A DNA stretch of 64,000 nt from NCBI RefSeq assembly GCF_018143015.1, contig NC_054742.1, forward strand, positions 53,887,195 to 53,951,194. The letters are read 5' to 3'. Under the pieces are notes generated by a model, which saw nothing but the letters and a program-made list of their open reading frames with translations, was not told the origin of the DNA and ran no database searches. Below are positions 1 through 12,290 of this stretch, in pieces (position 1 is the stretch's first letter; every line of letters starts with the position of its first letter). The translations under genes were made by a program, and so were the position numbers. Source of the stretch: Lytechinus variegatus (taxonomy: Eukaryota; Echinodermata; Echinoidea; Temnopleuroida; Toxopneustidae).

Positions 1-119
1 TAGGGCAGCAGTTTGATTTATATTGTGCAATAACAACTTACACTGTCAGGGAATACCAGTGTGTATGTATAGTTCACATCTCATTCATACATGTATGTCA
101 ATTGACATTATGCCATGAC

Positions 120-815
120 TTTGCAGGGATAGGTGTCGTGTGGGCGGTACCGGAGCGGCGGACGCGACATCGGGACTGGCCCTATGGTTTCGGAGTGCTG
201 CAGTTTGGGGTGTGTGGTTCCGGACGGCTGTTGCTTGGTTGGACGGGCGCATTAGACTTATGGTCGCATATCCGATCGGGTTGGGTGGCTGGGAGGAGTG
301 TGTTTCCCTGGGAGTGATGGGTGTGACAAGCTTGTGCCATGCCCATTGCTCCCGGTGGATACATTTCTCTCGGCGCCTTTCTCGTCGTGTGTGCGACTGG
401 TGGTTTTTTTGCGCCTGTCCAGCTAGGAAGTGGCTGTTTGGGACCGAGCATTTCTGGGCTGTAGCGCTTCGGAGGTGTAGGGGTATGTCTCGGAGTCACG
501 TCCGTTGCTCTGGTGTTACCCATTTCCAGACCTGTCCTCAATTTTAATTCTGATTTTAATTTGCATTATATATTTATGAGTTATCTTTTATTATTCTAAC
601 TTAATTGGTTTGGAGGCTTATGTATGTCTGTATCTTTATGATTTTTGTATATTGATAGTTTACTTTGAAATTTTCATGTTGTTCAAAATGGTCTTTGTAT
701 ATATCTTATCTTACATGTATATGTAACAAGATCTTTACAATGTAAAACAATGTAAATTTAGCCTTTGGGCTACCATGAATTGTTTTTTTTAATAAAACCA
801 TTTATCTATCTATCT
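120..815 (+). mobile_element. Probable 3' end of a non-LTR retrotransposon
   Basis: A GC-rich block (about 120-545) is followed by an AT-rich tail with AATAAA (790-795) that runs directly into TATC repeats at about 799-818. An AT-rich 3' untranslated region ending in a short tandem repeat instead of poly(A) is typical of some RTE/CR1-type elements. Open frames in the GC-rich block have no recognisable domain and overlap on both strands, so no protein is called. It could instead be an unrelated repeat beside a microsatellite. Confidence 0.4.
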
Positions 816-1345
816 ATATATTTTTTATGAATTTTTTAAAGTGCCAATTTAACACATGAGTCTATGGGGAATGAATTAGGCCTGTGATACCAGGGGCGGC
901 GGTGACCTACATGTACACCCTGAATTATTTGCACATATCGACCTCATTCACAAACTCCCATGATTCGAGACCCAACGGCATCTTCCCCCCACTAGTACCT
1001 GAACCGAGCCAGCTGAAGTTGTTTACCTTCTCATAGACCTAATCTACAAACAGAATTATCAACTTTATTGTCTGTTTTGGGCTCAAAATCACTGTCTTTA
1101 CCAAAGTCAGATATATCAATTGCTTCCCCATAGTAAGCATGTGACTCGCCTTGTATTATGCCGCATATACGACACGAACAATCGCAGAAAAGTGGCATAT
1201 TTTGGTCATTTTTTATGCAAAATCCTTCCAAAATCATTGCCAATCTTGACTGAAATTATTGACTAAATATTCTTACACGTATATGTACTAGAGAGATGAT
1301 GTCATTTTTAAAAGATCACTTGACATTTTGAAGTCATATGGCTGT

Positions 1346-1423
1346 AGGCCAGAATACCGGCCTATCGGGTATATGCGCATTCACGAGTGGTAATTGGTAG
1401 GCCGGTATTCCGGCCTGTCGGGT
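1346..1423. repeat. Pair of near-palindromic 25-bp motifs
   Basis: Two copies of a near-palindrome of the form AGGCCxGxATxCCGGCCT followed by TCGGG lie about 52 bp apart, in direct orientation. No gene is visible around them. They could be the ends of a small foldback element or a protein-binding palindrome; the sequence alone does not decide. Confidence 0.4.
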
Positions 1424-1796
1424 TCAAAGGGTTAAAGATGGAACAGACTAGTAGGGGGAAGGTGTAACCTTGTCAGTGATTTCCAATGTCAGACATACTC
1501 TTAGCCAATCAGATGGATTTCAATAGCTTTTAACAATTTCTGGTGAAAATCACTGACAATGTGCCTCATGAAATGTCACATATTTCTGAAGATGAATTGC
1601 TCTACAGGGGAGTGTTTCACAATCAATTTTCAATGACAATTTGTTCTCGGTCAAAATGCAAAGGTTTCAGTAGCTTACAGTCGTTGTGTGTGAAGATCAT
1701 TTATATAACACTTCATGAAATACTCTCATGCTCATGTGATGGCACGCTCATAGGGAAACAATTAAATATATATTTCAATTGAAAAAAATATGTTTC

Positions 1797-2240
1797 TCTT
1801 CCACTAAACCATTTCACTTTTAAAAATTGTATTCCACTTTATGAAAAAAAATATGTTTTACTTTTGAAAAAAAATATATATTTCACTTTTCAAAAAAATA
1901 TATTTCACTTTAAAAAAAATATATTTCACTTTCCAAAAAAATATATTTCACTTTTCAAAAAATATATTTCACTTTTCAAAAAAAATATATTTCTCTTATC
2001 AAAAAAAATATATTTCACTTTTCAAAAAAAATATATTTCACTTTTCAAAAAAAATATATTTCACTTTTCAAAAAATATATTTCACTTTTCAAAAAAATAT
2101 ATTTCACTTTTCAAAAAAATATATTTCACTTTTCAAAAAAATATATTTCACTTTTCAAAAAAATATATTTCACTTTTCCAAAAAAATGTTTCACTTTTGA
2201 AAAAAATTAATTTCACTTTTCAAAAAAAATATTTATTTTT
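1797..2240. repeat. 22-bp satellite, left arm
   Basis: About 20 tandem units of roughly 22 bp, of the form TTTCACTTTTC followed by A-run and TATA, with small indels in the A-run. It can be read as an open frame rich in Ile, Phe, Lys and Ser, but that is a product of the repeat and not a gene. Confidence 0.85.
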
Positions 2241-2309
2241 CGACGAAGAATCATTTCACTTGTTACATTTCAATTTTGAGAGAAAACAAATCCTTTCACT
2301 TTTTATCTA

Positions 2310-2438
2310 CAAATCTATATATCTGTCTCTTTATCTATCTATCTATCTCTATCTATCTATCTCTATCTATCTATCTCTATCTATCTATATCTATCTATCT
2401 ATATCTATCTAAATGTATCTATCTATCTATCTATTAAT
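2310..2438. repeat. TATC microsatellite, left arm
   Basis: Imperfect TATC/ATCT repeats with interspersed CTCT units. It matches the much longer GATA tract of the right arm in inverted orientation. Confidence 0.8.
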
Positions 2439-2587
2439 CAGGGGCCGCGGAACGGTTTTCAAAGTGGGGGGGGGGACCATGCAAAAAATCACAATCATAT
2501 GGTCATTTTTACGTTTTTGTACACGGTTTCAGAAAAAAGTGTGGGGGGGAGGGCTGAAGCCCCCCTCCCCAGTTTTCGCGCCCCCTG
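2439..2587. mobile_element. 149-bp mini-element flanked by TTAAT (copy 1)
   Basis: The element starts CAGGGGCCGCGGAA and ends GCGCCCCCTG, and is bracketed by TTAAT on both sides, as expected for an insertion into TTAA. It lies inside the TATC tract. The inverted copy at 3581-3704 has the same flanks. TTAA targets suggest mobilisation by a piggyBac-type transposase (inference); no coding capacity. Confidence 0.6.
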
Positions 2588-3121
2588 TTAATATATCTAT
2601 CTATCTATCTTCTATTAATCTATCCACCTATCATTTATCTCTCCAGCCATCTATTTATCTATCTTTGTTATATATGTATCTGTTTGAATATGTATGTCTG
2701 TTTGTCTATTTATCTTTCATACTTATATCCACTCATTTGTTTAAATAATTATGTATGTTTATCTCTGTATCTACGACAGACCAATTAGTTGACCGAGTTG
2801 ACCGGTGAAATGTAGCTTTTTGTAAGCTTCATTTCATCAATCATTATGACCATCGTATGTCAATGAAGTAAAAGACAGACGGAAGGGAGAAAAGGGAAAT
2901 TTCAACACTTATACCTTGACCATTCAGCTCCGTAGATAGTGTATGTATGAAGTATTCATGCCTCATGCCTACAAAACGTATAGCCAGACCGTGCTAAGTT
3001 TAGTGATTGATCGTAGGGCCGAATGCAACAGCTGATTGCCCTGGCTATTGTGCATAATCAGCGATAAATTCAAACTTTACAATTTGTGTTTATGGGCCCA
3101 CCTCGTGGTGCATTGTCCTCG

Positions 3122-3360
3122 TCCCACCAACAATGGTGTGCGCCGCCTACAGGCCGAGAAAAAAGAGGAACGTATTTTTTGCAATTGAGTGAAATGAATT
3201 TGCAACATGAGTGAAATGTTTTTCGTAGCGAGAGGAATGGATATTTACGTGAAGAACGAAATTTACTCACGGTCTTTACGGCAGCCGTATGTGTTATCCA
3301 ACAAAAGTGAAAGGATTTGTTTGATCTCAGATTTAAAATGTAACAAGTGAAATTAGATTT
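3122..3360. repeat. Block D, copy 1 (in the spacer of the inverted repeat)
   Basis: Contains CGCCGCCTACAGGCCGAG, several GAGTGAAATG motifs and CTTTTGTTGG on the complementary strand. It is about 90% identical by eye to 4345-4560, in direct orientation and about 1.23 kb away. The right arm and the spacer therefore also carry a direct duplication. Confidence 0.75.
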
Positions 3361-3580
3361 TAATTCGTCGTACGGACGAATTAGGTGGTCTGTCGTAGAT
3401 GCAGAGATAAACAAACATAATTATTTAAACAAATGAGTGGATATAAGTATGAAAGATAAATAGACAAACAGACATACATATTCAAACAGATACATATAAG
3501 AAAGATAGATAAATAGATAGATTGATGGAGAGATAAATGATAGGTGGATAGATAATAGAAGATAGATAGATATATATTAA

Positions 3581-3704
3581 CAGGGGCCGCGGAAGCTGGG
3601 GGGCAGCCCCCTTTACTTTTTTCCAAAACCGTAAAAATGACCGTATGATTGTGATTTTTTGCATGGTCAGCCCCCCCGCTTTGAAAACCGTTCCGCGGCC
3701 CCTG
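3581..3704. mobile_element. 124-bp mini-element flanked by TTAA (copy 2, inverted)
   Basis: Mirror image of copy 1, starting CAGGGGCCGCGGAA and ending TTCCGCGGCCCCTG, with ATTAA flanks. Here both ends form a clean 14-bp terminal inverted repeat. Its interior is about 25 bp shorter than copy 1. Confidence 0.6.
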
Positions 3705-3941
3705 ATTAATAGATAGATAGACAGATGGATAGGTAGATAGATATAAACAGATAGATAGGTATCGGACAGACAGACATTGACGATAAAAAAATACGATGAG
3801 GAGGCTGATACTGATAATGATTGATGAAAAAAATACGATGATTCCCAGCGGTGATAATGATATCATATTTGATATACATAGATTCAGAGACAGGTATACA
3901 TAGGTACATACACAGATAGATAAATAGATAGATAGATAGAA

Positions 3942-3972
<31 letters not shown>

Positions 3973-4340
3973 AAATAGATCGATATATTTATTGATAGGT
4001 AGATAGATAGAATAACATATTAAACAAATTTGATAGATAGATATTAAATAGTTAACAAACAAATAAACAGACATAACTATTTAGACAGATCAATAGTTAT
4101 AAGATTGAAAGATAAAAAGTAGACATACGGATAGACATATGTATTCTGAACAGATAGACATAAGATAGATAGGTAGATAAATAGATAGATAGATAGATAT
4201 AAAGATTGAATGATAAATACACAGATATACAGACATATTAAACGAAATAAATAGATATTAGATAGATAGATAGAAGGATAGACATATTTAAACAGATAGA
4301 TATATATTAGGCAGAGAGAGAGATAGATAGATAGATATAT
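3705..4340. repeat. GATA-rich microsatellite tract, right arm
   Basis: About 635 bp of imperfect GATA/TAGA repeats with a GAGA run near 3955-3972 and short unique patches. Long open frames rich in Tyr, Leu, Ser and Ile arise on the minus strand from the repeat and are not genes. Confidence 0.8.
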
Positions 4341-4344
4341 CATG

Positions 4345-4560
4345 TACCTTCTCGTCCCGCCAACAATGGTGCGCGCCGCCTACAGGCCGAGAAAAAAGAG
4401 GAACGTATTTTTTTGCAATTGAGTGAAATGAATTTGCAACACGAGTGAAATGTTTTTCGTAGCGAGAGGAATGGATATTTCCGTGAGGATAGTTACGGTC
4501 TAATACGGCAGCCGCATGTGTTATCCAACAAAAGTGAAAGGATTTGTTTTCTCTCAAAAT
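4345..4560. repeat. Block D, copy 2 (inside the right arm)
   Basis: Direct copy of 3122-3360. The left arm holds only its last 55 bp or so (about 2250-2305), where it is cut off by the TATC tract. Confidence 0.75.
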
Positions 4561-4569
4561 TAAAATGTA

Positions 4570-5060
4570 TCAAGTGAAATGATTTTTTTTTTGAAAAGTG
4601 AAACATTTTTTTTTCAAAAGTGAAATATATTTTTTTGGAAAAGTGAAATATATTTTTTTGGAAAGTGAAATATATCTTGTAGAAGAGTGAAATATATTGC
4701 TTTGAAGAGTGAAATATATTTCTTTGGAAAGTGAAATATATTTTTTTGAAAGTGAAATATATCTTTTGGGAAAAGTGAAATATATTTTTTTTTAGAAAAG
4801 TGAAATATTTTCTGTTTGAAAAGTGAAATATATCTTTTAGAAGAGTGAAATATATTTCTTTGAAAAGTGAAATATCTTTTTTTTTGAAAAGTGAAATATA
4901 TTTTTTTGAAAAGTGAAACATATTTTTTGGGAAAAGTGAAATACTTTTTTTTTTAAAGTGAAACATATTTTTTAAAGTGAAATATATTTTTTTGATAAAG
5001 TGGAATATATTTTTGAAAGTGAAATATAAATTTCTTTAAGTGAAATGGTTTAGTGGAAGA
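4570..5060. repeat. 22-bp satellite, right arm (inverted)
   Basis: Tandem units of AAAAGTGAAATATATTTTTT form with variable T-runs, the reverse complement of the satellite at 1797-2240. The units are more diverged than in the left arm. Confidence 0.8.
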
Positions 5061-5593
5061 GAAAGATATATTTTTTAAGTGAAATATATATTTAATTGAT
5101 TCCCTATATGCGTGCCATAGTCATGTGATGGCTAGTAGGACAAAATGTAAAAAAAAATATTGGTTGTGATGCATTCGATATTTGTAAATATCTTGTGAAT
5201 ATGGAGTATGTATTTATCATACATTCAAGCTTTTCACTTCACTATTGTGACAAGATAGATGTCACATAACTCAAACGTCTCTATACAGCTTACAGTTAAG
5301 ATTGTAATGAATAGAAAAACAAATTATTTTCAGTACATTCTCTCAGCCATTCTGCTTGAAATATCAAGTTAGTCATCTCTTTATGAGCAGCTTTACATTG
5401 TTAAAATTCAGCAAAATTTTATATGAAAATTTTCCAAAGATATACAATTAGTATTCTTTAAAACCATTAATGTTTCATTTTCAGTCAGAGGTTTGTACTT
5501 GACAGATTAGGGATGATCAAACAAACTGTTTGAGTAATACCTTATTTACATATATTTAGAATTAATCTTTGCTTGCTTATGTTTTTTTTGTAG

Positions 5594-5674
5594 TCAAACT
5601 GGGGAAACGGAGAAGGCAAGTTTTTCAACATCTGTTGGCTTGTGAGAGTGTTAGAGACCATGCAAACAACTTTG
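5594..5674 (+). CDS. Exon of the unrecognised gene, third from last
   Basis: Acceptor TTTTTTTGTAG and donor G|GTAAGA. It encodes about 26 residues, from KLGKRRR to HANNF. Another frame also looks open, but only this one joins the following exon. Confidence 0.5.
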
Positions 5675-7027
5675 GTAAGATCAATGTTCCAAAATTCTTA
5701 TGTTTGATTGAGTATATATGTATACTTACTCTGCAAAGCACATAGAGAGATGTTTGTTTATTGTATGCTTCCTGAAGCAATCTTTATTATGAATATCATT
5801 AGTATTCCACACCATATTTCTATATGTCAAAACAGTAATTGAAACCTTGTGAAAGATTGAAGAGGCATTTTTGGGTTGTGATTTTTGCAGTAATTAGAGA
5901 AGAAAGAATGATACATCGGTTCCAGGGAAACTTATTTACTTTATGAAGTTAAACAATGGGTAGTCAAATGAGTGTTGATTTGTTTGTTTACCTGTGGATT
6001 TCGTTTCATAATGGTCTATAATCATTTATTGACAGTTTTACGAGTACCGAAAATGCTACTAAATCAAACAAAATGTTTAAGATTTGACTGACTAATGGTT
6101 GCATTTCAATAGAAATAGAACCACTTTTGGATTGTAATTGAATTCACTATGCCTTTCTTTTTTAAATATGGGCTTATGATATAAAACAGCAAAGCAGAAT
6201 TATTCGACCAATATCTAAATGATGACCACTTTCTTTCCATTGATGCCCAGCTGGACTTTGTAACGAGAGTTCTGGCTCAGGCCATGAAGCTCCTGATGCC
6301 ATCTCGTCATGAGAAGCTGACGCCCAGTGATGCAGTGCTCCTATTCCAGCAGTTCTTTGTCATCCAAACACTACTGGAATACAGTCCTCAGGTCTCTGTT
6401 CATGTCAGGAATAACTACAATGAAGAATTCAGGTGTGGTATTTCTGAACAAAATCCATTTTCTCCCCCTTAACATGTAACATATTCTCCCTATTGTATGC
6501 ATGTGTAGTGGGTAACAATATTGGTATACACCTCAAAACTTAGATATTGGCTCTAATTAATTAATTATTTAATTTATTTTTTATATGATTTATATATTTT
6601 TCAAGTTTATTTAATTGTATATCTTTGAGATGTCATTCTGTTCAATCAGATCTCCAATTTTGAATAAATCACACCTGAGTCATTCTTGTGACTACATCGG
6701 GAAACAAGAATTTTCATTTGGAACACATAATGAGCAATTATCTGGAAGCTTTTTTCCCCCAACAGGTACCTGCCCCAAAATATATATTTGGATCCTGAGT
6801 ATTATTTGCAACTCAGTATATTGTAACTTTATGATTCTCTTGTTTAATGATATCTCTATCTTTTGTGATATCTCTTCAGGTATTATGTGCAATCACCACA
6901 CATTGTGAAGAAGCTGCCAAAGGTCTACCCTATCACATCCCAGACTCTGAGGATCATTGATGAAGTCCTTAGCCATGTCCTACAGAAGCCTGCCTCACTA
7001 CTCACCAAGAAGCCCAAGAAGAAGTAG
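5594..7027 (+). CDS. 3' end of an unrecognised protein-coding gene (three exons)
   Basis: Three exons, 5594-5674, 6195-6432 and 6880-7027, join in phase (2+78+1, 2+234+2, 1+147 nt) and give the last 154 residues of a protein. Donors are GTAAGA and GTGTGG, acceptors TTTTGTAG, AAAG and CTCTTCAG. The protein is soluble and helical-looking. It starts within a basic stretch (KLGKRRRQVFQHLL), has a long amphipathic part around AELFDQYL and LLFQQFFVIQTLLEY, and ends in a lysine-rich tail KKPKKK before TAG. I do not recognise the family. The start codon lies upstream, probably left of the window. The CAG acceptor at 6187-6189 would put TAA in frame, so the AAAG acceptor was chosen; that junction is the weakest part. 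Confidence 0.65.
6195..6432 (+). CDS. Penultimate exon of the unrecognised gene
   Basis: Encodes about 79 residues from AELFDQYLNDDHFL to NNYNEEF. The donor AG|GTGTGG is plausible. The codons look coding: one long open frame with few rare or low-complexity runs, in strong contrast to the flanking AT-rich DNA. Confidence 0.65.
6880..7027 (+). CDS. Last coding exon of the unrecognised gene
   Basis: Acceptor ATCTCTTCAG. It encodes about 48 residues, from RYYVQSPHIVKKLPKVYP to the C-terminal KKPKKK, then TAG. Its 3' half (from about 6941) is the unit repeated downstream. Confidence 0.7.
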
Positions 7028-7035
7028 TGAATTCC

Positions 7036-7390
7036 CAGACACTGGGGTTCATTGATGAAGTCATGTACCTTTATTGGTTACCCATATTCCCAAGAAGCCA
7101 GCATCACTACTCACTAGGAAGCCACAGAAAAAGTAGTGAATATCCAGACACTTTTAAGATTCAGCATAGAAGTCCTTAGCCATGTTCTACAGAAGCCTGC
7201 CTCACTACTCACCAAGAAGCCCAAGAAAAAGTGGTTTATCATTGAAATCCTCAACAAGCCTGCCTTACTACTCAATGAGAAGCCAAAGAAGAATAGTGAA
7301 AACCTAGACACCAAGGGTCATTAATGAAGTCCTTAGCAACATTCTCCGAAAGCCTGCTTCATTGCTCAAGAAGAAGCCCAAGAAGAAATT
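7036..7390 (+). pseudogene. Four decayed tandem copies of the terminal coding segment
   Basis: Segments starting at 7036, 7145, about 7238 and 7305 repeat the last 90-100 bp of the preceding exon: the CAGACxCTG start, GATGAAGTCCTTAGCCATGT, CAGAAGCCTGCCTCACTACT, AAGAAGCCCAAGAAGAA and the TAGTGAA stop region. They are diverged by substitutions and deletions. The copy at 7145 is closest, reading SHVLQKPASLLTKKPKKK in its own frame. They lie after the stop codon, so they are probably 3' UTR. Confidence 0.75.
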
Positions 7391-7593
7391 TGATTCAATT
7401 TCAGCCTTGAAAAATATTATAAAAAAAAGCAGTGTACCATAATTTTCATCTTCAAGACAAAGCACTGGTTAAGTTTATTATTCGTGCATAAGTGTATGTC
7501 TTCACTTGAAAGAACTACACTAAGAGATAATGATTTATGGCATCAATGGCCTTTGTTAAATGAGATTGATTTAAATCAGTTAAAACAAAGTAC

Positions 7594-7599
7594 AATAAA
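7594..7599 (+). terminator. Candidate poly(A) signal of the unrecognised gene
   Basis: First AATAAA after the stop codon at 7027. A later alternative is at about 8812. No transcript evidence. Confidence 0.3.
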
Positions 7600-7699
7600 T
7601 CTTGGGACATCTATTAATAGTTATGATTTCTTTTTCCTGCAAAATCATTTGTTTGCACCTAAGTGGCATGTATTGAATACTTTACTGTTGAGGTAGAAA

Positions 7700-10600
7700 G
7701 TGTATGACTTCAAATAGTTAATTAGTAAAAAAAAATATATGCTCACTGCTGCCATGCTGTAGGAATTCTTAAACAGCCAAAGATAATATAACCTCAGATA
7801 AATTATTGTGGTGTTCATATCAAATAGACATTCTGCTTTCCATGATTAAGTTGTTTCGTTAAACAATGATTAAATGGAGTAATGCTGCATTATTCTCAAT
7901 GAATACTAGATCACTATATGTGCTTGATCAATCTTTATTAAACATGCATCCCTTATTTATAATTTTAATGGTTTTTTGAATGTATAACTTTTCTATTGGG
8001 CGGCTTATCTGAAGCACGTATTCTCAATGGATCTTTTCTTTTTAAAGGGAAGTTTCAGATCTTAGAAAGGCAGAAAATGTTTATGAGCTTTCACCATACT
8101 TTCATGTAATTTTCAGGGCAACTTCATTGATAAAGGGTGTGCCTTACAAATGCCATTTGAATTGGAAATGTGACAAGAGACATCTAAAATGATGTCTCTT
8201 GCTATTCATGCTAATTTTTATGTGTGGTGATTGTGGTCCCATGTACTTGTTTCGGAGAATTTCTCTTGCATTTTTTGAGAAAAAATAATGACCATCATAT
8301 TGCATCTTAGAAACCTATCTTCATGATATATATTGTAACTTCGAAAATGCTTTTAAAGATTAATTGTTAAAGTCAAATGGCCATGTTCAACTGATAAAGG
8401 GGAAAAATCCATTTTGCAGATAAGGACATTAGGAAAGGACTGTACAAAAAAAATGTCTTGTCCATCTGAAATGAGTAAGTCAAACTTTTAATGATAAAGA
8501 AAAAATGTGTACACCAATAGCCATATATGACTGCTTATTTTTGCGTATAATATTGATATGATTGCAAAATGACATCTTTATCAAATTGAAATTATTATAG
8601 CTATTATATTAAAGTTTTATAGACTTATATCATTACATATGTCATATAAACCCTGATTTTTCCCAACCATTGTTTTTTTATGTAACTATATGTTTGTTTG
8701 TTTTTTGCTCTGAATATTCAATCTCAATTGAATCTGTACTAAAGTAAATAGATTTGAAATGTGGAAAATGAAAATAAAGTGAAATATTGAAGCTCTGTTG
8801 CCATTTGACAAAATAAACTTGTGAACTTGAGTTGGCATATGCATGTGATATTTAATCAGTTTATGTTTTGTTTGAAGCTATTAATTTTATTCTCCTTTAT
8901 ATTAGTTATGGTGGGTTTTTTTCTTCTATCAATGCTTACCAGATGTCCCTTGTTCTGTTTTATAATCAGATTTTATTTTTGCTTTGAAGCTGTGGATGCT
9001 TATGAAATATAATTCTTGAACTGGTATGTAACCAGATTAGCATATACATTGGTGTTTTTTTTTAGAATGTATTCTAGTAAAATTAATTTGTTTGATTAGA
9101 AAAAAACACAATTGCCTTCTAATCAGATGCCTTATTTCATGAAAATAAGTCCAATGCTTTGAAATCACTTTGTAATATTTGGTAGATTTAGTCACATGAT
9201 GTTGTTTCAGCTGTCACCATAAATTGTATTTGCTGTGTGAATATATATGGTGAAATTAATACATGATTGTTATGTAAATATTTATAAGAAATTGTAAATG
9301 ATTTTAAGATGCAAATATGCAATCAATTGCGTTGATTCCTTCATAATGATATGTGCCTGAATGATGATTTAATGGAAACAGATTCCAGTGAAACTTTTAT
9401 TCCTAATATCACCTTGATTTTCATTATGCCTGCCTTTTGTGAATATTTTTATGATATTTTTGTGTTTTTGTGTGATTTGTGTTCTAAGATTTGTGAGAGT
9501 ATTGTAATTTTGTATGAATCTTCTAAAATCTTCTTGAACCATTGTCTTTCTATGTAATTCCAATCCGTGCCATTTGTCTTCAATGAAATCGCTTTTAACA
9601 AGGCTGACAAAATCTATTTCAATTATATCTGCTTACGAAACACTCAAGTGATATATATATATATATATATGCTGTGAAATTATATATTTACACTCAATAT
9701 CCTATGTAGGTTAGTGTTTAGATAATAGTGATATATTTATATACTTGTAACTTCTAAAACACCATTTTGTTTAACATTTTGAAGATTTGATAACATATAA
9801 TATGAAATGAATATTTTGTTGTGACATTTGTCCCACATAAAATATAAAGTTTTAGATATATCAGTAGCCTTAATTATATAAAATGAAGAATTATAAACCC
9901 TAGTGATAATAAAATTATATTTTATATAGCACTTAATACATGGAAATGGCATCTTTGAGCATTTTACAGGTATCATTACTGTGGTAAAGTTGAGTAGTTT
10001 TGAATCTGATACTGTCTTGAAACATATCAAGTGTTTTGTGTAGTTATAATATTAAGCTAACAGATGGTTTTACAATCTAATATTTTGATTTTAAGACTTT
10101 GTTTTATGTTTTAGATAAAGAGATATAAGGACTAACTTTATTCTATTGCAATTAAAAATTCAAATTTGATATTGATACAGGAAATTCTTTGGACCCTAAG
10201 GAAACCTTTTTTAAACACAATTTTCAGGGGTTATAACTGAAAAATGTTTGAAAATGGTAGGTGTACACGTTTATAAACAATGAACCTGAATTGGATATTA
10301 GTTCTTTAATGTTTATTTTTATTTCAAGATTCTTTCTTACACATACTTGAAATTGGTGTTAGTTCTGTTGTGTTTTCATGTGTTTTTGTTTTAGGATATT
10401 ATCACATAATTACTAAGGATAGGATGTTGTCATTTTCATCTGTAATAGAGAGTAATATATAAACTTGTATGACTAAGAGTGGGTCTGGTTTAAAACTATG
10501 CTACCCAAAGCGATATGAATATGACTATATTCCTTAGCGGTGCAGCCCTAACAGGTCATTCTCACTCTCTTATGTATTTGGTTTAATCTGTCACTTTCGA

Positions 10601-12290
10601 GAAAAAGTAGACTCTAGAGTGCATAAATCAAGCTTCTCGAAAGTCATATGTTGACATCATACATAGTGGATCTCGGTGTTATGACTGTCCACTTCTATCG
10701 ACATGCACCAACAACAATAATTAATAGCTTATCATTGTCACATTGCAGTGCAAACAGATATGTTCTTGGCTTATAGTTTATCAAAAGAAATGATTTTTAG
10801 TGAAAGTTTGTGCTGTGGTAAGTTTTATTTTTATGCTCTGTATGAATAATGTGTACATGTATGTAGTTCATATTTTTTTAACTAGAGCTATACTACTAGT
10901 TTGAATTTAACGGACAGTATCCGGAAATTGCATTAAGTTCAATACGCTCAATATAAGCAAAGAAGCCTTATTGTACTCACCTTGTAACCTAACACCATAT
11001 CGTATGAGCCATTAAGATGGCAACCGATACATTGTTATGCATGCCTTTTGCCTTCTTCCGACGCAAATATTTTATGTAATCTTCAAACTTCAGTTAAGTA
11101 ATTTTGTATGATTTTAAGATTTATTATTATTACCTTTTTGTAATTATCTTTATCATTACAAGATTAGGGCTTTGCTACTATTTGGTTACAATTTATTTTG
11201 CACATGATCCCAATTATCACAATAATATATATGCACAGCCAATTCAAAGTGTTTCATGATATACATGTTTTTAGTGTTTGTGGGTTGACCACCTTTTCCT
11301 ATTTCATACACGACAGCACAAAACACAAGTGTGAATTGAAAAATTGAAGAAATATTTAACTGAAAAATGAATCCCAAGCACAGGGAAGAGTAAGGATTGA
11401 TCGTTAGAACTACAAGTGAGATCCTGCTAAAACCGTCATGTTTAAATGCAGCATTTAATAACTGAAAACGCAACACTGTTATTAATGCACAGTGCTTAGT
11501 TCACTGGTCAACCAATCTCTCAGGATTAATGCAAACGAGTAACAAGAAAATATCTGTACAGAAAAATAACTACTTATACAGTAAGTTCAATTTTGTCATA
11601 TTGTGAATTGAATATGCAATTTAATAGGACATTGATATACCCCAAAGTTGGATAAACAAACATATTTGGCCAGTCATAGAGAGAGGAATGTGTATTAGCA
11701 TATGCAAGCGAGGTATCAACTAAACGTAATAGTCCTTTAACTTAATAATAATATATGGGTGTGCCTTCTACCTCTTGATTGATTGTAAAATAAAAATGTA
11801 ATACTGATCTGTAAGAGTCGAGATACTGTCCAACTATCAGTGACATACTACAATACTAGATTAAGTGAGATGTTTTAAATTCATATTTTATGAACTTAGT
11901 TTATAGTGTGCATCTATTTTATTAGAGTGTGGTATATATTTGTCTTTAGAGTATAAAGTATTTGCATTTATGTGTACTTATTTTAAAAGAAATTTGAGCT
12001 TCTTGTACAATCAATCACCTTGAATTGAAATGTGAAATTTCTGCATGATTTTCCTATACTGATATTCTTCAGTTAGCTAAATCAAATAGATCTCTGATAA
12101 TAATTATACTTTCAGTCATTGTGCTTTTGTTGAGAAAATGACTCAAGAGGGAGAGAGGGGATGGTCTTAAATTAAGTAGCTGTTTAACATTGATGAAACG
12201 CTAAGTTTATTTACTCCCCAAATCAGAACATAGTATTCTCTATCTGCATTACATCCTTCATATTAATTTTCTATACTTTTTTCCTCATTT
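7700..12290. other. AT-rich stretch without a gene seen
   Basis: No exon-like open frame with splice sites was recognised on either strand. Contains an AT dinucleotide run (9652-9669) and AATAAA at about 8774 and 8812. The short open frames here are rich in Phe, Ile, Leu and Tyr and show no domain. Confidence 0.5.

Larger units (their letters stand above)
1738..5118. repeat. Large imperfect inverted repeat (about 1.05 kb and 1.73 kb arms)
   Basis: The left arm (1738-2789) and the right arm (3385-5118) are reverse complements block by block. From outside in they share a junction around GGCACGC...ATAGGGAA...CAATTAAATATATATTTC, a 22-bp satellite, a GATA/TATC microsatellite, a mini-element flanked by TTAA, and a 200-bp unique block ending at ATCTACGACAGACC. 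The spacer is about 600 bp. The right arm is longer because its microsatellite has grown (about 635 versus 130 bp) and it keeps a 215-bp block that is truncated on the left. No gene lies inside; the open frames here are satellite translations. Confidence 0.8.

Noticed and set aside
140-547. Overlapping open frames on both strands in a GC-rich block
   Set aside because: No domain, both strands open, and the block lies in a retroelement-like tail.
1864-2412. 182-codon open frame rich in Phe, Ile and Lys
   Set aside because: It is the translation of the 22-bp satellite and TATC repeats; the mirror-image frame appears in the inverted arm.
3381-4343. Several minus-strand open frames rich in Tyr, Leu and Ser
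   Set aside because: They follow the GATA microsatellite and have no sequence of coding type.
5594-5674. Reading SNWGNGEGKFFN suggestive of a replication protein A segment
   Set aside because: That frame does not continue as the family does and does not join the next exon in phase; the KLGKRRRQ frame does.
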